Shown: positions 26,557 through 35,884 of the stretch, piece after piece
Position numbering within the stretch: position 1 is the stretch's first letter
Layout: every line of letters begins with the position of its first letter
Source of the DNA: JAEUOS01 sp965279115
GTDB lineage: Bacteria; Pseudomonadota; Gammaproteobacteria; Burkholderiales; JAEUOS01
Reading direction: 5' to 3'
NCBI GenBank assembly: GCA_965279115.1
Contig: OZ257137.1
Span: 496,001-560,000, forward strand
DNA: 64,000 nt
Notes under the pieces: model-generated
Databases searched by the model: none
What the model saw: the letters and a program-made list of their open reading frames with translations, nothing else
Told to the model about the DNA's origin: nothing
Made by a program: the position numbers and the translations under genes

Positions 26557-27477
26557 ATGAAAGCCGCCAACATCCTCGAAACCATCGGCAACACGCCGCA
26601 TATCCGCATCAACCGCCTGTTCGGCGGTTCACACCAGGTATGGATCAAGTCGGAGCGCGCCAATCCGGGTGGCTCGATCAAGGACCGTATCGCCCTGGCG
26701 ATGGTCGATGACGCGGAAAAGTCGGGCAAGCTCAAGCCGGGCGGCACCATCATCGAGCCCACGTCCGGCAACACCGGCATCGGCCTGGCCATGGTGGCGG
26801 CGGTCAAGGGCTACAAGCTCATCCTCGTGATGCCGGACAGCATGTCGGTGGAACGCCGGCGCCTGATGCTCGCCTATGGCGCCAAGTTCGAACTGACGCC
26901 GCGCGCCGGCGGCATGAAGGCTTCGATCGCGCGTGCCCTGGAACTGCAGGCCACCATCCCCGGTTCATGGATCCCGCAGCAGTTCGAGAACCCCGCGAAC
27001 ATCGATGCGCATGTGCGCACCACCGCGCAGGAAATCCTCGCCGATTTTCCGCAAGGTCTTGATTACCTGATCACCGGCGTCGGCACCGGCGGCCACCTGA
27101 CCGGCACGGCGCAGGTGCTCAAGAAGGCCTGGCCCAAGCTGAAGGTGTTCGCGGTCGAACCTTCGGCGTCACCCGTGATTTCCGGCGGCACGCACACGCC
27201 GCACCCGATCCAGGGCATTGGCGCCGGCTTCATCCCCGCCAACCTGCACACGGCACTGCTCGACGGCGTGATACAGGTTGAAGGTGACGCCGCCAAGGAC
27301 TACGCGCGCCGCTCGGCAGCCGAAGAGGGCATCCTGGTCGGCATTTCTTCCGGCGCCACGCTGGCGGCGATCGCCAAGAAACTGCCGGAGATTCCCGCCG
27401 GCAGCAGCGTGCTGGGCTTCAATTACGACACCGGCGAGCGCTATATCTCGGTGGACGCTTTCCTGCCGACCGAATAG
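26557..27477 (+). CDS. cysK: cysteine synthase A
   Basis: This is a 306-residue O-acetylserine sulfhydrylase, which makes cysteine from O-acetylserine and sulfide with pyridoxal phosphate. The PLP lysine is K42 in GGSIKDR, the substrate loop TSGNTG is at 68-73, and the phosphate-binding GTGGH loop and late GISSGAT are present. Length and motif order fit CysK. GGGAG lies seven bases ahead of the ATG. The next gene starts immediately after its stop codon, so they are read together. A cystathionine beta-synthase-like activity is possible but less likely without extra domains. Confidence 0.95.
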   Translation: MKAANILETIGNTPHIRINRLFGGSHQVWIKSERANPGGSIKDRIALAMVDDAEKSGKLKPGGTIIEPTSGNTGIGLAMVAAVKGYKLILVMPDSMSVERRRLMLAYGAKFELTPRAGGMKASIARALELQATIPGSWIPQQFENPANIDAHVRTTAQEILADFPQGLDYLITGVGTGGHLTGTAQVLKKAWPKLKVFAVEPSASPVISGGTHTPHPIQGIGAGFIPANLHTALLDGVIQVEGDAAKDYARRSAAEEGILVGISSGATLAAIAKKLPEIPAGSSVLGFNYDTGERYISVDAFLPTE

Positions 27478-28332
27478 TTGGCCGTCACGCAAGTCAACGC
27501 GACTTTTCGCGCCGCACTCAAGCGCGCCATCAAGAGCGTGCTGACGATCGTCGCCGGGGTGGCCATCGGCTTGCCGGCGCTCCTGTGGTGGCGCCAGGAA
27601 AGCCTGATCTTCCATCCGCCCGATATCCCGACGTCACAACCCAGCGCGGTCGGACGGGAGGTTTCGCCAGTCCAGGTCCCGGTCGAGAAGGGCCTGTCCT
27701 TGGGCGGCTGGCTGGCGCGCCCCGCCGGGACGCCTGGCACCCGACTACCGCTGGTGATCTACTTCGGCGGAAATGCCGAGGAGGTCTCGTGGATGGCGGA
27801 AATGTCGACGCGCTTCCCGGGCTGGGCCATGCTGGCGGTGAACTATCGCGGCTATGCCGGCAATCCCGGCAAGCCCGGGGAGGACGCGCTGGTAGCCGAC
27901 GCGGCGGCCATGTACGACTGGGCCGCTGCCAGGGCGGATGTCGATGCAGGGCGGATCGTCGTGATCGGCCGCAGTCTCGGCAGCGGTGTGGCGGTGCAAC
28001 TGGCGGCCATGCGCAAACTTGCGGGCGTGGTGCTGGTGACGCCATTTGACAGCCTGCGCGAAGTGGCGCAACGCCTGTACCGCTTCGTACCTATCGGGCT
28101 GTTGTTGCGCCACCCTTTCGATTCCTTGCAACGTGCCGGTGCCATCGACTCACCGCTGCTCGCGCTGGTCGCAGCAGACGACACGCTGATTCCGCCAGCC
28201 CATGCCCGGCGCCTGTTCGACGCATGGCGCGGCCCGAAAAGCTGGCACCTGATCGCGCATGCGGATCACACCAGTATCGACGGCGATCCGGCCTACTGGA
28301 GCAGCATCGGGAAATTTCTCGCTGCGCGTTAA
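27478..28332 (+). CDS. alpha/beta hydrolase, membrane-anchored
   Basis: This 284-residue hydrolase of the BEM46/serine aminopeptidase S33 type has an N-terminal membrane anchor (residues about 20-37, TIVAGVAIGLPALLWW). The oxyanion region is IYFGGNAEE, the nucleophile elbow is GRSLGSG, the acid lies in VAADDTLIP and the histidine in HADHTS. It therefore has a full catalytic triad, probably facing the periplasm. No ATG is available at the start: a TTG directly abutting the cysK stop, or a GTG at 27538, must be used. The substrate is unknown and a link to cysteine metabolism is not implied. Confidence 0.82.
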   Translation: MAVTQVNATFRAALKRAIKSVLTIVAGVAIGLPALLWWRQESLIFHPPDIPTSQPSAVGREVSPVQVPVEKGLSLGGWLARPAGTPGTRLPLVIYFGGNAEEVSWMAEMSTRFPGWAMLAVNYRGYAGNPGKPGEDALVADAAAMYDWAAARADVDAGRIVVIGRSLGSGVAVQLAAMRKLAGVVLVTPFDSLREVAQRLYRFVPIGLLLRHPFDSLQRAGAIDSPLLALVAADDTLIPPAHARRLFDAWRGPKSWHLIAHADHTSIDGDPAYWSSIGKFLAAR

Positions 28333-28448
28333 AGTCCGGTCGACGGCGTATTCAAGCGACGCCATCGACGAATCGCGCGCCTCTTTTTTCTACCGCGCTG
28401 GCGACCTGGCGATGCGGGATGATGATGCCCGAAGGTGGCCAGGCTCGT

Positions 28449-31274
28449 TTACGGCGATTCCGTCCCCAGCGTAAAGATCACTGTTGCGCCCTCTCCAGGC
28501 GCCGCGGAAATGCTTACGGTGCCGCCATGGCGCACCACGATGCGCCTGACCGTGGACAAGCCAATGCCGGTGCCGGCGAACTGCGCGTCGGTATGCAAAC
28601 GGCTGAACGGTTTGAACAGCCGGTCCACATAGCGCATGTCGAAGCCGGCGCCGTTGTCGGCAACCAGATACCGGACGCCGCCGCCATCCATGGGCTCGGC
28701 GCGGAATTCGATGCGCGCGTCGTCGCGCTTCGCGGTGTACTTCCAGGCGTTGCCCAACAGGTTGTCAAGCACGATCCGCACAAGCGCCGCGTCGCAGCGC
28801 GCAACCATGCCCTCCGCGATCCGCCACTCGACCACCCGTGCCGGGTCCTCCGCGGCAAGCGCACTGGCGACCTCGCGCGCCACCGCGCTCAGGTCGACCG
28901 GAACCCGGCGAATCTCCTGCCTGCCGATGCGCGAAAGTCGCAGCAGATCCTCGATCAACTGGTCCATGCGCATGCCACCACGGCGGATGCGGTCGACCAT
29001 GTCGGCCTGCGCTTCGGTGCATTCCGGCCCGAGTTCCTCCTTGAGCAGTTCGGCAAAGCCGTTGACCGCGCGCAAGGGGCCGCGCAGGTCGTGGGACACC
29101 GCATAGACAAAGGCCTCGAGCTCGGCATTGGCCGCGCTCACCTCGGCCGTGCGTTCCGCCACCCGCCGCTCGAGCGATTCGTTGAGGGCGCGTATCTCGT
29201 CGGCCTGGCGCTTTTCCTCGGTGACATTGAGCGCCGCGCTGAGGATGCAGGCTTCGCCATTGATCTCCATGGCTTCAGCGAAAACGCGGGTGTCGACCAG
29301 TTCTCCGGCCTTGTTGCGCATGCGTGTCTCGTAGCCCAGCACGCGCCCTTCCCTGCGCAGAATTTCCACAAAACGGTCGCGGTCGGCAGTCGAAGCCCAG
29401 GCACCGGTCTCAAGAGTGGTGCGACCGACGGATTCGCCCTGGGTATAGCCCAGGATCCGCTCGTCGGCCTTGTTGACTTCAAGGATGCGTCCGTCGGATA
29501 CACGCGTGATGGTCATGCCAATGGGTGAAAACTGGAACGCGCGCGAAAAGCGCTCCTCGCTCGCCCGGAGTGCTTCGCGGATGCGCACCTGCTCGGTGAC
29601 ATCGACCACCATGTTCACCGAAAGGCGTGCCTCGCCTTCGCGGAACACCACGGCCGAGAGCAGCATCTCGCGGGCTTCGCCGCGGGCGTCACGGATGGTG
29701 ATCGGAAAATCATGGATCACGCCGTGGGCGGACATCAACTCGCGTACCTTGATGTGCTGCGTCGGGTCGACGTAGGCGGCGCGCACGCTGGAGCCAAAAA
29801 CCGCTTCCCGCTTTGTGCCAAGCATGTCCAGGAAGGCCTGGTTCACCTCTACCATCGTCGCATTGTCGAAGTCGGTGACCACCATGCCGATCGGGCTCTC
29901 GCGGAACACCGTCGCGAAGCGCTTTTCGCTTCGCTCCAGCGCCGCGCGCGCGGCCTCTTCAGCCGTCAGGTTCTCGATCAGGTTGACAGCGATGCGTTCA
30001 CCATCTTCCTCCACCAGGGTGGAGGTCACGAGGGCCTTGTGGTCATGCCCGTCGGCCGACTGCAGCACCGCGGGAAGCTTGCGCAGCTTGCGTTCGGCGA
30101 CCAGCCTGGTGCGCGCCTCATGCCAAAACGCGGTGTCCGCGATGAACCGGAGGGAAGACATGCCTGCCGCCTTTTCGCGTGCAATGCCCAGGAGCCGCTC
30201 CGCCTCGACGTTGATATCGACGATGGCGCCGCTTTCAAAACGGGTGATCACCGCGGCGACCGGTCCGTCACGGAAAATGGCGGCAAAGCGCCGCTCCGCT
30301 TCCTGCACCGAATCGCGCAGGCGCATTTCGGTACTGATGTCGGTGACCACCGACAGCAGGTGCTTGCCGCCGCGCCAGTCCACCAGTTGGGCGGAAACCA
30401 GGGCGTCGAACACCTCGCCGCTCGCACGCCGGAACCGCACCGGACGATTGGCCACGACATTACCGGCACCGATATCGTCCATGAAGGCGGTGCGCTGTGC
30501 AGCGATTTCCCAGACAGCCAGTTCGCGCGAGGTCTTGCCGATGGCGAACTCGGGCGCGTATCCGAACATGCGAGCGTGCGCGCGGTTGATGTCGCTGATG
30601 ATCTGGGCCGGATAGGCGGTCATCATGAGCGCCGCAGGGCTGCTCTGGAACAGGGCCTCGAACACCTCTTCGGCCTCGCCCAGAGCACGTTCGGCACGCG
30701 TCCGGTCACGCGCTTCCGCTTCGCTGCGTGCGAGCGCGTCGAGGATGAGGCTGCGCGCGTAATGGATATTGAGCGCAATGGCACCCAGCACCAGCGTGTA
30801 TACCGGCCAGTGCAATGCGCCCACCGCCAGTTTTGCCGGCCCTATCCATCCGCGCACCTCGGCCAGGATAAGTGCGCCAATACACATGGCGCAGACCAGG
30901 AAAACGCCGACCAGCGCGTTGCGCCGCAAGAACAGGCCGCCCGCGACGATGGCGCCGACGAACGCCATCGTGGCAATGCCACGAACCGAGCCGTTGGACA
31001 CAACGCCGACACAGCCGTAGACCACCAGCGCACCGACCAGAAACTGTATCGCCCGCTCCACACGGTCGGCGCGCGCCAGCAGGTACAAGCCCAGGGCCAC
31101 GATCGAGAGGCCCGCCAGGGCAACTGTCTCGAGCGGCCTGACGATGGGCATCGTCCCGAGGGTGATCAGGGGCATGACCACCAGCAGGGTCCGCAGCACG
31201 GACATCAAGGTAAGCCGGGTCGATGCGGCGAACTGCCCCTTGAACAGTGGATCTGCGGTGTGTGTCTCTAGCAT
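28449..31274 (-). CDS. membrane sensor histidine kinase with four PAS domains
   Basis: This 941-residue kinase has an N-terminal block of five or six membrane helices (about residues 25-180). Four PAS domains follow, starting near 205, 325, 450 and 575, each with an F-x2-F-x2-(S/G)P onset. After an ERRVAERTAEVSAANAELE coiled coil come HisKA (VSHDLRGPLRAV) and an ATPase domain with NLLGNAWKYT and GTGIGLS. It resembles phytochrome-type kinases in its H-box. No response regulator is adjacent, so the partner is elsewhere. GGGGAATC ahead of ATG 31274 is preferred over ATG 31307, which has no ribosome site. Confidence 0.92.
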   Translation of the reverse strand: MLETHTADPLFKGQFAASTRLTLMSVLRTLLVVMPLITLGTMPIVRPLETVALAGLSIVALGLYLLARADRVERAIQFLVGALVVYGCVGVVSNGSVRGIATMAFVGAIVAGGLFLRRNALVGVFLVCAMCIGALILAEVRGWIGPAKLAVGALHWPVYTLVLGAIALNIHYARSLILDALARSEAEARDRTRAERALGEAEEVFEALFQSSPAALMMTAYPAQIISDINRAHARMFGYAPEFAIGKTSRELAVWEIAAQRTAFMDDIGAGNVVANRPVRFRRASGEVFDALVSAQLVDWRGGKHLLSVVTDISTEMRLRDSVQEAERRFAAIFRDGPVAAVITRFESGAIVDINVEAERLLGIAREKAAGMSSLRFIADTAFWHEARTRLVAERKLRKLPAVLQSADGHDHKALVTSTLVEEDGERIAVNLIENLTAEEAARAALERSEKRFATVFRESPIGMVVTDFDNATMVEVNQAFLDMLGTKREAVFGSSVRAAYVDPTQHIKVRELMSAHGVIHDFPITIRDARGEAREMLLSAVVFREGEARLSVNMVVDVTEQVRIREALRASEERFSRAFQFSPIGMTITRVSDGRILEVNKADERILGYTQGESVGRTTLETGAWASTADRDRFVEILRREGRVLGYETRMRNKAGELVDTRVFAEAMEINGEACILSAALNVTEEKRQADEIRALNESLERRVAERTAEVSAANAELEAFVYAVSHDLRGPLRAVNGFAELLKEELGPECTEAQADMVDRIRRGGMRMDQLIEDLLRLSRIGRQEIRRVPVDLSAVAREVASALAAEDPARVVEWRIAEGMVARCDAALVRIVLDNLLGNAWKYTAKRDDARIEFRAEPMDGGGVRYLVADNGAGFDMRYVDRLFKPFSRLHTDAQFAGTGIGLSTVRRIVVRHGGTVSISAAPGEGATVIFTLGTESP

Positions 31275-31648
31275 GATTCCCCAGTCTCCCAAAAGGGCGC
31301 CATCCATTTGTGGTTTGCTACACGCCCCTGCCCGCCATGTATCAGACCAAAGCCAAACCAGTCAGTCGCTCACGAAACCCAAGCGCCGATATCAGAAACC
31401 CGGGCTCCACACCACTCGGTCAATTCTCACTTTTGTTTTATTCATTTTGATCATTTTTATCTCGGCATTTCACAGATTCACGCACCGATCTTGTGCAAAT
31501 TTCCAGCGCCAAGTCTATTCAAATCAATTGCCGGGAAAAACCCACTTAAATCCACCAATTCCACGCAACACCCGAAAGTTAACCTGAATTCCAGGGTGAC
31601 CTGGCATCCCACGCCAAGCGCTCGTACGAATTGGCATAAGGGGACGTC
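31275..31648. other. AT-rich divergent promoter region, 374 bp
   Basis: This non-coding stretch lies between the histidine kinase and chemoreceptor starts and must hold both promoters. Its middle (about 31425-31560) is strongly AT-rich, with T-runs. GCCGATAT at 31383 resembles a flagellar sigma-28 -10 box, but no matching -35 precedes it. I see no other signal. Confidence 0.5.
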
Positions 31649-33298
31649 ATGCTCGCAACCATCAAGGCGAAATTGTTCGCCATCGTATCCATCGGCGTGC
31701 TGGCATTGCTGCTGGTTTCCGGCCACGCATTGTGGCAATTCGGAAATCTGGAGTCCGAAATGAACCAGACCATCGAGGTACTCTCGACGGCGACCGAAGC
31801 CGTTGACAGCGCACGCGCCGCACAGCAACGCTTCAAGACGCAGGTACAGGAATGGAAAAACATTCTGTTGCGCGGCGCCGACCCGGAGGCTTACCAAAAG
31901 CACCTGAAGGGTTTTGAAGACGAGGAAAAACTGGTCACGACCCGCCTTGATGAATACTCGGCTGCTGTCGCAAAGCTCGGTCTCACCGCCACGCTCGATG
32001 GCGCACCTGCCAAAAAGACGATGGTTGAGCTTGGCGTCAAGTATCGCGAGGCCTTGAAGGCGCACGGCGTGAAGGATGCCGCCGCGGCGCAGATGGTCGA
32101 CAAGGCGGTAAGGGGCATCGACCGCGCCCCGACCGAGGCAATCACACGCCTGGTATCCGAAATAAAGAAGTTTGCCGACGCCAAGGCCACCGAGCAGCGC
32201 GCCCGGGCAACGGCCGTCGCCAGCCATACACGCAACGCCATCATCGCCGGCGTACTGCTTTCGTCAGCCATTTTGTTGTTTGGGGCGATGGCCATATGCC
32301 GCTCGATCCAGCGCCAGGTGACAGCGGCTCGCGAGACGTCGGCACAGATCGCCGCGAACAATGATCTGACCCTGCGTCTGGACGAATCAACCAGAAACGA
32401 GATTGGCGACATCGCGGTATCGGTCAACGCAATGCTGGCACGTTTCCAGACCGCCGTCGCGCAAACCCACCAGTCGGCCGCCGAAGTGGATACGGCGGCA
32501 AAAGCCCTTTCGGCGTCTTCGTCGGAGCTTTCACGCACGGCGGAACAGCAAAGCGAGCAAACCGGTCGCAGCGCTGCGGCGATCGAGCAATTGACCGTGG
32601 CCATCAGTTCGGTCTCCGAAGGCGCAAGCGATGTCAAGCTGCAGGCCGAGGAAAGCCGCACCATGGCGGCGGACGGCGCACAACAACTCGCCAAGCTGAT
32701 CTCCGAGATCAAGGACGTGGATTCCGCCGTGCGCGGCATCGCCGACGGTGTTGCCGGCTTTGTGGCCACCGCCACCTCAATCTCGCACATGACGCGCCAG
32801 GTCCAGGACTTGGCGAGTCGCACCAATCTGCTTGCGCTAAACGCCGCTATCGAAGCCGCGCGCGCCGGTGAACAAGGCCGCGGCTTTGCGGTCGTGGCCG
32901 ACGAAGTGCGCAAACTTGCGGAAAACTCCGCCAAGTCCGCAGGCGAGATCGAGCGGCTGACGGGCGATATTGAAGGGCGCTGCCAGGAAGTGCAGGACGC
33001 CGTGGCCCGCGGACTGGAAAACCTGGAGCGCAGCACGTCGTTGACAGGTGCGGTCGAGGCTGCGATCGCAAAGACCGGCCGACTCGTGGACGAGGCTTCA
33101 ACCGGCGTGGCCGAGATCGCCTCATCGGTCAAGGAAGAAAAAGTCGCCAGCACCGAAATCGCGCAGGCCATGGAGCACATTTCCGCCATGAGCGAGGAAA
33201 CCAGCACCATTGCTCATGCAACAAGAGGAACGGCAAATCATCTTGAGCAACTCGCCGGCAACCTGACCCGGACAGTTGCGTCGTTCCGGTTCGCCTGA
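31649..33298 (+). CDS. methyl-accepting chemotaxis protein
   Basis: This is a 549-residue chemoreceptor. A first membrane helix lies at about residues 9-30, then a periplasmic helical sensor of about 160 residues, a second helix at about 195-213, a HAMP domain, and a long signalling coiled coil. The tip sequence ASRTNLLALNAAIEAARAGEQGRGFAVVADEVRKL is split across the usual hairpin. The last residues (SFRFA) carry no CheR-binding pentapeptide. AAGGGGA precedes the ATG. No che or flagellar genes are in the window. The ligand is unknown, and the helical sensor has no recognised Cache or TarH motif. Confidence 0.93.
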   Translation: MLATIKAKLFAIVSIGVLALLLVSGHALWQFGNLESEMNQTIEVLSTATEAVDSARAAQQRFKTQVQEWKNILLRGADPEAYQKHLKGFEDEEKLVTTRLDEYSAAVAKLGLTATLDGAPAKKTMVELGVKYREALKAHGVKDAAAAQMVDKAVRGIDRAPTEAITRLVSEIKKFADAKATEQRARATAVASHTRNAIIAGVLLSSAILLFGAMAICRSIQRQVTAARETSAQIAANNDLTLRLDESTRNEIGDIAVSVNAMLARFQTAVAQTHQSAAEVDTAAKALSASSSELSRTAEQQSEQTGRSAAAIEQLTVAISSVSEGASDVKLQAEESRTMAADGAQQLAKLISEIKDVDSAVRGIADGVAGFVATATSISHMTRQVQDLASRTNLLALNAAIEAARAGEQGRGFAVVADEVRKLAENSAKSAGEIERLTGDIEGRCQEVQDAVARGLENLERSTSLTGAVEAAIAKTGRLVDEASTGVAEIASSVKEEKVASTEIAQAMEHISAMSEETSTIAHATRGTANHLEQLAGNLTRTVASFRFA

Positions 33299-33329
33299 CA
33301 AATGATGCAAGTCTGACAGGACGCAACTG
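33273..33329. repeat. 10-bp inverted repeat across the chemoreceptor stop
   Basis: CAGTTGCGTC (33273-33282) and its exact complement GACGCAACTG (33320-33329) flank 37 bases that include the chemoreceptor stop codon. It lies in the short convergent gap before the J-protein operon's last gene. There is no T-run after it, so it is not a classical terminator. It could still fold in either transcript. Confidence 0.6.
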
Positions 33330-33357
33330 CCTCCTTGCCACGGGCGGGCAGTCCCGG

Positions 33358-34599
33358 TCAGGCCTTCTTCTTCGCCGCGCTGGTCACATGGCAGTGCTGG
33401 GCGATGACGCGCACCAGCGGATCGAGAACCTCGTCGTCGCTGCCCAAGATCAGATCCTCGATGACTTCCGGCCGGAATTCGTCTTCCCATAGCGCGACCA
33501 GGCCTTCGATCATCTGGTGCGGCGCGCAGCGAAGGATGAATTCGGTCACGCTCGCCTCGGCCGACCCGGACTTGCGGATGGCGCGGATCGCGGTCTTCGC
33601 CTCGGCCACCGTGATCGCCGGTTTGGGGGGCCGGCCCGCGGCCAGGCACAGGAACACCGTGTTCATCGAATCGGTGTCGGTGAGGCCGCGCGTGACCTTG
33701 CGCCATTCGTCGGTGACCAGGGTGTCGTAGTCACTTACCTCGAGGGAGATCGAGAACGACTGGAAGCGGTCGTGATACTCGCGCACCAGGTCGTTGAACG
33801 GCACCTTGGTATCGGAGATGCGCGGCAGGTCCTTGGCCACCATCTTGGCCAGGTGGCGCTCGATGACCGCGCGGTGCTCATCCGGCACATCTTGCAGCAG
33901 GTCGTCCGGAAGCGGCTTTTTCTTCCTGGCCCGGCGCGCCGCCTTGATGAAGTCTTTGAGTTCCTGCGCGCCGAGCAGGCCCGGCTCATCGCGCCCGGCG
34001 ATGCGGGTGAAAAGGCAGGCCTCGATGATGTTCTCGGCGGATTCGCCCGCCAAGGCTTCGCGCGGCACTTCCATGGTGTCGGCGAACCAGATCGCCGCGT
34101 CGATCTCGATCTTGTGGGCCAGGCGCTCCGCATGGCGGGCCCGGTACACGGGCACCGACCACGGGTCGGCCAGGCTGCGGGCACGCAGGAATTCGCGTAC
34201 GTCGTTGGCCTCGTCCGCATCGAGGATGGTCGAATCCGAAGGCATGGCGAAGTAACGCTTGTACATTTCCGACCCGCCGCGCGAATGCGACAGGAAGGTG
34301 TTGTCCTGCAGGGACCGCGCCGCACGCGGCAGGTGCCCGTCGGAGATGTGCTCCAGGTAGAAGCTGGCCAGGTTGACCATGCGCTTCATCGCTTCCTCAA
34401 GATCGGTGCGCAGGTGCGAGGTGCCGAAGAAGTCGGCGATCTGCACGATGCCCTTGGCGCCGTCGATGCGCATGGCGTCGAGCTTCTCGGAATCGATGAT
34501 GCCGTTGGCCAGGCCGTAGTCGAGCGCGCGCGCGAAGTACGGCCGGTCGTCGTAGGTGGCGAGCGCCTGTGGCGCGTTGCCGGCGGTGGTTTCGCTCAC
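33358..34599 (-). CDS. unknown 413-residue protein of the J-protein operon
   Basis: I do not recognise this soluble 413-residue protein. It is helical in appearance, with an N-terminal part including ATYDDRPYFARALDYGLANG and IADFFGTSHLRTDLEEAMKRM, a basic stretch RRARKKKPLPDD near residue 220, and an AAKKKA tail. It has no signal peptide, no membrane segment and no obvious catalytic motif. It starts with GTG, whose GTGA overlaps the stop of the preceding gene, so translation is coupled. It is the last and largest gene of the four-gene J-protein operon, and a role as client, scaffold or effector of that set is only inference. Confidence 0.85.
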   Translation of the reverse strand: MSETTAGNAPQALATYDDRPYFARALDYGLANGIIDSEKLDAMRIDGAKGIVQIADFFGTSHLRTDLEEAMKRMVNLASFYLEHISDGHLPRAARSLQDNTFLSHSRGGSEMYKRYFAMPSDSTILDADEANDVREFLRARSLADPWSVPVYRARHAERLAHKIEIDAAIWFADTMEVPREALAGESAENIIEACLFTRIAGRDEPGLLGAQELKDFIKAARRARKKKPLPDDLLQDVPDEHRAVIERHLAKMVAKDLPRISDTKVPFNDLVREYHDRFQSFSISLEVSDYDTLVTDEWRKVTRGLTDTDSMNTVFLCLAAGRPPKPAITVAEAKTAIRAIRKSGSAEASVTEFILRCAPHQMIEGLVALWEDEFRPEVIEDLILGSDDEVLDPLVRVIAQHCHVTSAAKKKA

Positions 34600-35324
34600 A
34601 GTGCGGACTCCTCCGCCGCCGGTCCGTTGTCGGCTGCCGGCGCAGGCCCGGATTCACCTTCTTCCGCCTTGGCCACCACCGGCGCCTGCTCGGCCGCCCG
34701 GGCTCGCGCGGCAAGGATCTGGTAGACATGGAAGAATTCGTCGGGATGGTTGTGCGCCAGGCGCCAGGTGAGCTCCATCCAGTCGGAGTCGCTCACTTCA
34801 TCCAGCGTCACGCCGCCCCGCGGCAATTCGAACTGGTCTTCGCGCACTGAATCGTCTTCCTCGTCCTTGGGCGTGCGCTCGTCCTCGGGAATGACGAAGC
34901 TGCCGAAACTCTTGAAGATCGAAACCTCGTCGAAGCGCTCGTCCAAGTAGTCGGCCAGCACCTCCAGGCCGAGATCCTTCTCGGCCAGCGCGGCGATGAA
35001 TTCGTCCGGTTCCACGTCCTCGCGGTAGATCACCGAGTTGATCATCGAGCGCAGGCGGTCGCGGTTGCGCTCCGCATACAGGCGCTCCATGATGACCGCG
35101 TCGGCAAACTGCTTCGGCGTCACCAGCAGGTTCACCACCGAGGGTTTGGAGGAGTCGTATTCGCGGATGATGGCCAAGAGATCCTTGGGCGGCAGTTCGT
35201 CAAGCACCGCGACCAGCGCGGTGTCGCCCTCGGTTTCCACCAGTTCGGAGAGCGCGGATTCGGCCGCGCTGATGTCACCGCTGCGAATGAGCGCGGTGGC
35301 CTTGATGACTGCGGGATGCGACAT
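34596..35324 (-). CDS. unknown 242-residue acidic protein of the J-protein operon
   Basis: I do not recognise this protein. Its first two thirds look helical and repeat-like (SGDISAAESALSELVETEGD, DELPPKDLLAIIREYDSSKPS), with a second block ALAEKDLGLEVLADYLDERFDEVS. An acidic linker (PKDEEDDSVREDQ) leads to a short domain with ELTWRLAHNHPDEFFHVYQILAARA. The last 30 residues are low-complexity Ala/Glu/Pro. There is no signal peptide. It starts with ATG 35 bp after the preceding gene and overlaps the next. Confidence 0.82.
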   Translation of the reverse strand: MSHPAVIKATALIRSGDISAAESALSELVETEGDTALVAVLDELPPKDLLAIIREYDSSKPSVVNLLVTPKQFADAVIMERLYAERNRDRLRSMINSVIYREDVEPDEFIAALAEKDLGLEVLADYLDERFDEVSIFKSFGSFVIPEDERTPKDEEDDSVREDQFELPRGGVTLDEVSDSDWMELTWRLAHNHPDEFFHVYQILAARARAAEQAPVVAKAEEGESGPAPAADNGPAAEESAL

Positions 35325-35359
35325 GTGATTGTCCTCGGTGAAACTCGGTCTGTAGGCGA

Positions 35360-35884
35360 TCAGCTGCGGCGGTCGAAGCCCTGCTCGCCCAGCCAGTCCT
35401 CGCCGGCGTCGCCCAGGTCTTCGTCGCCATCGTCTTCCGCGCCCGCTTCGGCGTCGTCGGCGGCGCGGTCATCGGAGCCGCTGGCGCCCGCGGTACCCAT
35501 GCGCGCAAGGATGAACTCGAGGCCGGCTGCGACGAGCATGAACTGCTCGCCCTCGGGTTCCTCCAGGGCGCGCTTGACCAGCGCTTCGGCCCAGGGCTCG
35601 AATTCAATCGTCGCGGCCACGGCGCCCCATTCGGGAAACTCGTCCGGCTGGGCGCCCACCAGCTTTTCCAGCAATGCCGGCTCGGTGAAGCGCAGGCCGC
35701 CATGCAGTGCCGGCGCGACCATGGTCGGGTCGGTGCCCGCCATCATCAGCAGGTCGCCGAACTGGCTGCGCTTTTCCTTCAGGCGCTTCTTGAGCACGTC
35801 GTCGCCGCCGGAATCGTAGGTCAGGTCCTCGAGCTCGTAGGCGTAGGTCGAGGACAACTCGTTGAAGAAGCGTGACAGTTTCAT
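35360..35884 (-). CDS. unknown 174-residue protein with acidic tail, J-protein operon
   Basis: I do not recognise this protein. Residues 1-125 look globular (MKLSRFFNELSSTYAYELED, then LKEKRSQFGDLLMMAGTDP, then ALVKRALEEPEGEQFMLVAAGLEFI). They are followed by a roughly 45-residue tail of Asp, Glu, Ala and Gly. Its ATG overlaps the stop of the J-domain gene by four bases, so the two are probably made in fixed ratio. Acidic tails are common in proteins that hold basic or unfolded clients, but that is only suggestive here. Confidence 0.82.
   Translation of the reverse strand: MKLSRFFNELSSTYAYELEDLTYDSGGDDVLKKRLKEKRSQFGDLLMMAGTDPTMVAPALHGGLRFTEPALLEKLVGAQPDEFPEWGAVAATIEFEPWAEALVKRALEEPEGEQFMLVAAGLEFILARMGTAGASGSDDRAADDAEAGAEDDGDEDLGDAGEDWLGEQGFDRRS

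Noticed and set aside
29712..31271. Long open frame of 519 codons on the plus strand
   Set aside because: It is fully antisense to the histidine kinase, is rich in His, Arg, Gly and Ala as expected of GC-rich shadows, and has no motif.
31383..31390. GCCGATAT as a flagellar sigma-28 -10 box for the chemoreceptor
   Set aside because: No TAAA-type -35 lies 11 bp upstream, and the distance to the start codon is about 260 bp.
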